Source of the DNA: JAFDVL01 sp043736395
Lineage (GTDB): Bacteria > Acidobacteriota > Blastocatellia > RBC074
Reading direction: 5' to 3'
Length of the DNA stretch: 19,173 bases
NCBI GenBank assembly: GCA_043736395.1
Contig: JAYTCQ010000026.1
Coordinates: 1 to 19,173 of the forward strand
Position 1 is the stretch's first letter. Each line of letters begins with the position of its first letter. Positions 14,824 through 19,173 of the stretch are shown one piece after another. The notes under the pieces were generated by a model that was not told the DNA's origin, searched no databases, and saw only the letters and a list, made by a program, of their open reading frames with translations. A program made the position numbers and the translations under genes.

Positions 14824-15309
14824 ATGAGAAGACAATTTATTTTTTCCGGCGTTGTGGCTCTGGCTGGAATTTTTGTCGCCACCAAAGCGGATACCAAAAA
14901 TAAAAAACCTGTGCGAGCTGACAAAGTGGTTAAGACTGAAGAAGAATGGAAGAAGCTTTTAACCAAAGATCAATTTTATGTAACGCGCAAAAAAGGTACG
15001 GAACGCGCCTTCAGCGGAGCCTTCTGGGATCATCACGAAAAAGGCGTCTACACCTGCGTATGTTGTGATTTGCCGCTTTTTAGTTCGGATACAAAATTCG
15101 ATTCCGGAACCGGCTGGCCAAGTTATTACCAGCCAATCAGCAAAAAAGATGTGACCGAAATCGTAGATCGCAGCCTCGGCATGGTGCGCACTGAAGTCGA
15201 ATGCGCACGCTGCGACTCGCATCTCGGACACGTTTTCGATGACGGCCCGAAGCCGACCGGACTGCGTTACTGCATCAATTCTTTATCGTTGAAGTTCGTC
15301 AAGAAGTGA
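14824..15309 (+). CDS. msrB: Exported peptide-methionine (R)-S-oxide reductase MsrB
   Basis: A 161-aa methionine sulfoxide reductase B, reducing the R-epimer of oxidised methionine in proteins. Catalytic C150 is in RYCINSLSL; zinc ligands are C78/C81 (YTCVCCDLPLF) and C127/C130 (ECARCDSHLGH). Further family motifs are GTERAFSGAFW and FDSGTGWPSYY. C80 is an additional cysteine between zinc ligands; I see no obvious second resolving cysteine. A hydrophobic N-terminus (about residues 5-20, IFSGVVALAGIFVAT) after arginines suggests export or membrane anchoring, whereas most characterised MsrB enzymes are cytoplasmic. The gene starts 8 bp after the DUF1223 stop and is the last gene before a strong terminator, so it is probably a target of the operon's own sigma factor. 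Confidence 0.95.
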   Translation: MRRQFIFSGVVALAGIFVATKADTKNKKPVRADKVVKTEEEWKKLLTKDQFYVTRKKGTERAFSGAFWDHHEKGVYTCVCCDLPLFSSDTKFDSGTGWPSYYQPISKKDVTEIVDRSLGMVRTEVECARCDSHLGHVFDDGPKPTGLRYCINSLSLKFVKK

Positions 15310-15328
15310 CTCCTAGAGATATTCTTTT

Positions 15329-15377
15329 GACCATAGTTTAGGCAGGTTTACGACTGCTGAAAACTATGGTCTTTTTT
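15329..15377 (+). terminator. Strong intrinsic terminator of the sigma-msrB operon
   Basis: GACCATAGTTT (15329-15339) pairs with AAACTATGGTC (15361-15371), an 11-bp perfect stem that continues inward with about five more pairs (GGCAG/CTGCT with one wobble). T72-T77 of this line, a run of six T at 15372-15377, follows directly. This is the classic form of a Rho-independent terminator, 20 bp after the msrB stop. It overlaps the 5' end of the next open frame. Confidence 0.82.
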
Positions 15378-16148
15378 ATGCTAATACAAATTTTACTTAT
15401 ATTTTTCACTCTACCTGTTATTTCCCAAACCACAATCAACTACGAAGTTTATGATGGTTTATTGCGAACACACATCAATGAACAAGGTTACGTGAATTAT
15501 GTCGGGCTGAAAAAAGACTTCGCGCAATTGCAGACATTCATCCAGAATTTATCGGAGGTCAGCCCCGAAAATCATCCTGAAATCTTCGATAATGAAAATG
15601 AGAAGTTGCGGTATTTTGCGACGGCTTACAACGCCTGGACGTTGTATCATGTCACCAAAAGTTATCCGAAAAAAGATACGATGTGGGGGAAATTGCTGTT
15701 CAAAGATAAGCCGATAGTTTTAGGAAATCAGAAGCTGACATTGAATGATTTGGAACATAAAATATTACGTCCGCGCTTTCAAGACCCGCGTGTTCATTTT
15801 TATATTAACTGTGCCGCTCGAAGCTGTCCGCCGCTTCAGCAAGGAGGAATTTCTGCCGGAAAAACTGACGAAACCTTAGAGCGTTCGGCGCGTGCTTTCA
15901 TCAATAATAAAAAGTATGTAACGTTTGATCCAGCCACGAAAAAGCTTCAGATTTCCAAAATTTTCGATTGGTTTGAAGAAGATTTTTTGGGTTATTTGAA
16001 AAGCAAAAAAGGAATTCAAAATCCGCATATTTCTCAATATATTTTGCTTTTTATTGAGGGAGAGTCAAAAGAAAAATTAGCAAATGTTCCGCTCAACGAA
16101 ATCAAAGTCAGTCACTTTGATTATGATCGAAGCTTGAATGAATGGTAG
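15366..16148 (+). CDS. DUF547 protein, exported (paralogue 1)
   Basis: A DUF547 (PF04784) protein of 260 aa from ATG 15366, or 256 aa from ATG 15378. An N-terminal hydrophobic signal (LIQILLIFFTLPVIS) precedes a family body with YVNYVGL, ATAYNAWTLYHV, and the conserved double-cysteine motif YINCAARSCPPL (cysteines near residues 149 and 154). The biochemical activity of DUF547 is not known to me; the conserved N-C...S-C-P motif suggests a catalytic or redox role. There is no clear Shine-Dalgarno, and the start region lies in the 3' arm and T run of the preceding terminator. The 3' end faces the minus-strand TVP38 gene with 10 bp between them and no visible terminator. A second DUF547 gene lies at 17435-18316. 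Confidence 0.88.
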   Translation: MVFFMLIQILLIFFTLPVISQTTINYEVYDGLLRTHINEQGYVNYVGLKKDFAQLQTFIQNLSEVSPENHPEIFDNENEKLRYFATAYNAWTLYHVTKSYPKKDTMWGKLLFKDKPIVLGNQKLTLNDLEHKILRPRFQDPRVHFYINCAARSCPPLQQGGISAGKTDETLERSARAFINNKKYVTFDPATKKLQISKIFDWFEEDFLGYLKSKKGIQNPHISQYILLFIEGESKEKLANVPLNEIKVSHFDYDRSLNEW

Positions 16149-16158
16149 AAATTTGACA

Positions 16159-16824
16159 TTAACTCTCAGCTTCTTTCATCGCTTTCTTTGCGAGCCGCGT
16201 CACATAAATCACCACGCCAATTGTTGCCAATAATCCGACTATCCTCATTACTAATTGCCACTTACTAACCGCGCTGACGGCAACATTCGCGAGCGACCCG
16301 AGGTACACAAATAAAAATGTCGCGGGCAACATCCCCAACAAGTTTCCCGCCACGTACGCCCCCGTACTCACTGAAGTTAAACCCAGAAAATAATTCAATA
16401 AGGTGAACGGAAATGCCGGACTCAATCGCGTCAACAGCACCATCTTGAATCCATTTTCGCCAATCGCTTTATCGAGAGCTGCGAACTTTGGATTCCCTTC
16501 CGTCATCTTCGTAAATTTTTCCCGGAGCTTAGTTTTAGCCAATAAATATGCGGCTAACGCGCCGAGATTTGATCCGATGACAACATAAAGAATTCCAAAC
16601 CATAACCCAAAAATCGCTCCCGCAATTAAGGTTAATGCGCTGCCCGGAATCATAAAAATTGTCGCAACAACGTAGACCAGTATAAAAACCACGGGAGCGA
16701 TAATTCCAAATTCCTGAATCCAGTTTTGCAGCTCCCCCCCCCACGCTTTGACTGGCAAAAACATGAACGCAATGCCCACCGCTATCAGCGCGAGTACGAT
16801 CAAAACGGCTTTGCGATTATTCAT
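16159..16824 (-). CDS. TVP38/TMEM64 family membrane protein (VTT domain)
   Basis: A 221-aa integral membrane protein of the DedA/VTT superfamily, with about five hydrophobic segments. Landmarks are ATIFMIPGSALTLIAGAIFG, the lipid-transport-type LTRLSPAFPFTLLNYFLG, and GNLLGMLPATFLFVYLGS. Members of this superfamily are proposed lipid or small-molecule transporters or scramblases; this one is not assigned. A run of nine G on the coding strand (C at 16734-16742) encodes W28-G-G-E near the N-terminus. The ATG overlaps the TGA of the upstream CxxC protein gene (ATGA, 16821-16824), so the two are translationally coupled. TVP38 genes often lie beside redox enzymes and TIGR04283 glycosyltransferases in other bacteria, as here. 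Confidence 0.92.
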   Translation of the reverse strand: MNNRKAVLIVLALIAVGIAFMFLPVKAWGGELQNWIQEFGIIAPVVFILVYVVATIFMIPGSALTLIAGAIFGLWFGILYVVIGSNLGALAAYLLAKTKLREKFTKMTEGNPKFAALDKAIGENGFKMVLLTRLSPAFPFTLLNYFLGLTSVSTGAYVAGNLLGMLPATFLFVYLGSLANVAVSAVSKWQLVMRIVGLLATIGVVIYVTRLAKKAMKEAES

Positions 16825-17183
16825 GTTTTGGAAGCCTCAAGCTTGCTTGAGAGCGCACGAATTAAGCCTGGCACATCGCCAGCAGCTTTCATTTCAGCAG
16901 CAGTGAGAATGGTGCGGATTTCACCGTTTTCATCAGCGAGAATCACTGGCAGTTCGACGTCAATGTCGGGGTACGCCGCACGAAAATCAGGACGATGAAA
17001 AAATTCAATGGGAATATTTAATCGTTCGATAAATTCTTTCCATTCTTTTCGCATGCCAAACGTATCGTGAGTGATCGCGCACAAACTGCATTGATATGTC
17101 GCGGGCGAAAGTAATTTGTGCATCGAATCCATCATGCCATTCATGAATCCGGCCTCAGCGTTGTAAACCATCAGTAATTTCAT
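16821..17183 (-). CDS. Small CxxC thioredoxin-like protein, coupled to TVP38
   Basis: A 120-aa soluble protein. It begins MKLLMVYNAEAG like a thioredoxin-fold strand-helix and has C32-S-L-C35 (TYQCSLCAIT), then MRKEWKEF, IPIEFFHRPDF, and ELPVILADENGEI, which resembles the cis-proline region of a thioredoxin-like fold (LPVIL). No signal peptide is present. I recognise the overall pattern but no assigned function. AAGG about 8 nt upstream serves as ribosome binding site. The TGA overlaps the TVP38 start by ATGA. Upstream (towards 17435) lies a large composite repeat, so its promoter is either in the 17-bp gap, in the repeat, or read-through from the DUF547 lipoprotein gene. Confidence 0.8.
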   Translation of the reverse strand: MKLLMVYNAEAGFMNGMMDSMHKLLSPATYQCSLCAITHDTFGMRKEWKEFIERLNIPIEFFHRPDFRAAYPDIDVELPVILADENGEIRTILTAAEMKAAGDVPGLIRALSSKLEASKT

Positions 17184-17195
17184 AGATTGACCTTA

Positions 17196-17428
17196 AGAAC
17201 AGACCACGGATTTGACGGATCATACGGGGCTGAATTTAAGAACCACGGAGAATACAGAGGTCAGAAAAACCAGACAGGATTTACGGATTTTGAGAATTGC
17301 TGCTTGCTAATCATCCTGTCAATCTTGTCAATCCTGTCGAAAACCTCCGTGCACTCCGTGTTCTCCGTGGTTTATAAAACTCAGCCCCGCGTAAACCCGC
17401 ATAATCCGCCCGATCTGTGGTCTATTTT
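17196..17428. repeat. Composite nested inverted repeat (families B, D, E)
   Basis: Three palindromes are nested. The outer pair is AGACCACGGATTTGACGG (from 17201) with GGGGCTGA, and TCAGCCCCGCGT to GTGGTCTA (to about 17424), a diverged copy of repeat family B. Inside it are AACCACGGAGAATACAGAGG (17241-17260) and CTCCGTGTTCTCCGTGGTT (ending 17372). The innermost is GACAGGATTTACGG (from about 17273) and AATCCTGTC words (about 17312-17338). The 251-bp gap between the two minus-strand genes holds nothing else. One arm of B lacks about 10 bp. Confidence 0.85.
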
Positions 17429-17434
17429 TATCAT

Positions 17435-18316
17435 TTAATGATTGTGTTTGGTGTCACCGGGAGCTTTGAAATTTTCCATTGAATTCAAAGTCCAATCATA
17501 TTCCATCCATTTCAGTTTCGGCTTTTTATCTTCCAAAAACTGTCTCACATCAAAGGGTAAATATTGCCTGGCAACGGCAAAAACTTCATCGCCTGAAACT
17601 TCAGCTTTCGCACGTGCGACGGTCGCGTCGGATTTCGTAAAGTCTCCTGCGTACCATTTAAATATTGGCGAAAGTGAGACCACATTTTTCGGTACGTCGT
17701 ACTGCATGCCGCGCGTTTGATCTGCCAGAAAATCCTGTGCCAACTTGCTCAACGTTCTATCAAGAGTCGCTCCATCGAATGCCGTCCGCCTCAATTTCGG
17801 GCAGCTCGCCGAGGCGCAATTCACCGCAAAATGGATGCGCGGATCATTCAAATCACGACCACGTTTTTCTATTTCATCCAGCGTTAAGTCCTCGCCAGCG
17901 ATTTTGTGCTTCTTCTCTTTGAAAAAATTCTTATCAATGTCATGCACGCTTTTTACTTTTCCGATGACATCATCCAAGACACCGGCCAGCACGAAAGCAT
18001 TGTATCCATTGATCCAAAATGCCATCTTCTCGAATGCGTTCGGCATCGCGTTCACGTTCACCGCTGCCAGTGAATTCAGATACGCATCTAATTTTGGGCG
18101 ATCATTTTTCAGTCCGGCGTAATCTACCCAACCGTCTTCATTAACGTGTGATAACAACAAATCATTTAAAGGCTTATGATTAAAACCACTTCCGGCATCT
18201 ACGCTTTTTTCAGGCGCAGCAGAATTTGGCGTGGTTGCCGTTTCGTCTTTTCTGCACCCCGAAAATAAAATTGATGTCACGACTACCAAACAAAATAATT
18301 TAGTCCAATAATGCAT
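17435..18316 (-). CDS. DUF547 lipoprotein (paralogue 2)
   Basis: A 293-aa DUF547 (PF04784) protein with a lipoprotein signal: hydrophobic segment CLVVVTSILFSG and lipobox cysteine C21 (LFSGC), followed by a Ser/Thr/Ala-rich linker to about residue 45. The DUF547 body has WVDYAGLKND, INGYNAFVLAG and the family motif VNCASASCPKL with C167 and C172. It ends with WMEYDWTLNSM and a His-rich tail. GGAGAA upstream of ATG 18316 is a ribosome binding site. It resembles paralogue 1 in overall plan, though longer and membrane-tethered. It is divergent from the glycosyltransferase gene at 18393, with 76 bp between them. The reaction is not known to me. Confidence 0.92.
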   Translation of the reverse strand: MHYWTKLFCLVVVTSILFSGCRKDETATTPNSAAPEKSVDAGSGFNHKPLNDLLLSHVNEDGWVDYAGLKNDRPKLDAYLNSLAAVNVNAMPNAFEKMAFWINGYNAFVLAGVLDDVIGKVKSVHDIDKNFFKEKKHKIAGEDLTLDEIEKRGRDLNDPRIHFAVNCASASCPKLRRTAFDGATLDRTLSKLAQDFLADQTRGMQYDVPKNVVSLSPIFKWYAGDFTKSDATVARAKAEVSGDEVFAVARQYLPFDVRQFLEDKKPKLKWMEYDWTLNSMENFKAPGDTKHNH

Positions 18317-18392
18317 TTCGTAATTCTCCTTGTTAGTAAATGTAATCGCGCCACTTGATTATTCCAAGACGTAAGCAAATTATTCTCATCGA

Positions 18393-19091
18393 ATGAACTT
18401 ATCCGTTATCATCCCGACACTGAATGAACGTGAGCAATTACCACGCACGATTGAGCGATTACGCCGCACTTCACCTGAACTTGAAATCATTGTCGCAGAT
18501 GCGGGGAGCCACGATGGAACGCGCGAATGGCTGGCCTCTCATCCTGACCTCACCTTCATAAATGCCGAACGCGGACGCGGCAAACAACAAAATGCCGGAG
18601 CGAAAATTGCCAGCGGAGATGTCTTCATTTTCGTTCACGCCGATTGCTTGTTGCCAAATAATTTTGCAGAACTGATAGAAACGGTATTGATAAATCCAGC
18701 AGTCTCAGGCGGTGCATTTCTTATTCATTTTGATACTGACAAATCGCCTTCATTGAACATCATAGCCAATGGAATCAATGCTCGAACGAGGATTACGAAA
18801 ACCGCTACGGGAGATCAGGCGATCTTTATTCGCCGTGAGATTTTTGATTCTATCGGAGGTTTTGAAAATTGGCTGCTCTTTGAAGACGTCCGTCTCGTCA
18901 CCGAAATCAAACAGCGCGGCGAATTCAAAATCATCAATGAAAAAGTAACTATTTCTGCCCGCCGTTACCTGAAATTCGGGCCGTGGAGAACTACATTTTT
19001 GATGTATGCTTTGCGCTTGGGATATTGGCTGGGTGTGCATCCTGACAGGCTTTTTCAATGGTTTCAGGATGTGCGGCCACATTTGAAGTAG
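18393..19091 (+). CDS. TIGR04283-type family 2 glycosyltransferase
   Basis: A 232-aa GT2-fold glycosyltransferase. The GT-A core starts LSVIIPTLNEREQLPRTI, with ADAGSHDGT near residue 36, GRGKQQNAGA at about 61-70, and the metal-binding HADC near 82-85. A later ATGDQAIFIRR and FEDVRL are typical of the TIGR04283 family, which databases call arsenosugar-type biosynthesis or rSAM/selenodomain-associated. The GRGKQxNAGA segment is the main reason for this subfamily. No arsenic gene (arsM, radical SAM) is present in the window, so the substrate remains open. No Shine-Dalgarno is obvious before ATG 18393; the 76-bp divergent gap must carry both promoters. A family A repeat follows 3 bp after the stop. 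Confidence 0.88.
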   Translation: MNLSVIIPTLNEREQLPRTIERLRRTSPELEIIVADAGSHDGTREWLASHPDLTFINAERGRGKQQNAGAKIASGDVFIFVHADCLLPNNFAELIETVLINPAVSGGAFLIHFDTDKSPSLNIIANGINARTRITKTATGDQAIFIRREIFDSIGGFENWLLFEDVRLVTEIKQRGEFKIINEKVTISARRYLKFGPWRTTFLMYALRLGYWLGVHPDRLFQWFQDVRPHLK

Positions 19092-19093
19092 CG

Positions 19094-19173
19094 AAGGTAG
19101 GATAGGCGTCCTCGCCTGTCCACTTGTCTCAGCAAATATTTTTTGTCGCGCCAAGTGGACAGGCGGGGACGCC
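19094..19173. repeat. Dispersed palindromic repeat, family A (copy 2, cut by window end)
   Basis: The left arm (19094-19126, AAGGTAGGATAGGCGTCC) and right arm from 19152 match copy 1 at 6239-6328. The arm here has one mismatch and pairs six bases further inward (CACTTG/CAAGTG). The right arm is truncated by the window end. It begins 3 bp after the glycosyltransferase stop. Confidence 0.85.

Noticed and set aside
17312..17372. Possible CRISPR-like array from repeated AATCCTGTC and CTCCGTG words
   Set aside because: The units are too short and variable, there are no uniform spacers and no cas genes; they are arms of nested palindromes.

Overview
The window looks like a chromosomal stretch of a free-living, Gram-negative-type heterotroph of moderate GC content, most plausibly an Acidobacteriota member of the Blastocatellia/Pyrinomonadaceae kind. 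This is an inference from gene content: a planctomycete-type cytochrome/DUF1549/DUF1553 protein paired with a DUF1501 protein, many exported proteins, and several families of long inverted intergenic repeats. Verrucomicrobiota or Planctomycetota remain possible. I see no rRNA, tRNA, CRISPR, transposase or phage genes.

Layout. 1-131 is the 3' end of an unidentified gene. 277-6238 is a co-directional exported-protein cluster: a DUF1549/DUF1553 protein with two c-type heme motifs, a secreted metal-dependent amidohydrolase, and a Tat-exported DUF1501 protein. A palindromic dispersed repeat (6239-6328) separates it from a GT4 glycosyltransferase (6335-7426).

7423-11122 is a peroxide-defence block: a PerR-like Fur-family repressor that has lost its structural zinc cysteines, a small unknown protein, a Dps ferritin with a complete ferroxidase site, and a catalase-peroxidase with an export signal. 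The repressor and the small-gene/dps unit carry the same candidate operator, TTAGA-N5-TCTAA, and both seem to have almost no 5' leader. A long inverted repeat (11129-11234) lies between convergent katG and a minus-strand NAD-dependent epimerase/dehydratase.

12438-15309 is a tight plus-strand operon: ECF sigma factor, zinc-finger membrane anti-sigma factor, a 61-aa unknown protein, an exported DUF1223 thioredoxin-like protein, and an exported methionine sulfoxide reductase B. It reads as an envelope thiol/methionine redox-repair regulon. It ends in a strong hairpin terminator that overlaps the start of the next gene, a DUF547 protein, which suggests attenuation or conditional read-through.

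15366-19091 holds two DUF547 paralogues (one exported, one lipoprotein), a TVP38/TMEM64 membrane protein translationally coupled to a small CxxC protein, and a TIGR04283-type glycosyltransferase. TIGR04283 is the family named for arsenosugar-type biosynthesis, so this end may be the edge of such a locus.

Repeats stand out. There are two copies of a GGTAGGATAGGCGTCC palindrome, two copies of an AGACC-CGGATTT palindrome (the second interrupted by two further repeat families nested inside it), and one copy of a CAGTCCCACCTG palindrome. In addition, repeat-like DNA seems to have inserted in frame into the DUF1553 gene. The most interesting candidate system is the combined oxidative-stress island: structural-zinc-less PerR, exported KatG, Dps, and the ECF/anti-sigma/DUF1223/MsrB operon.
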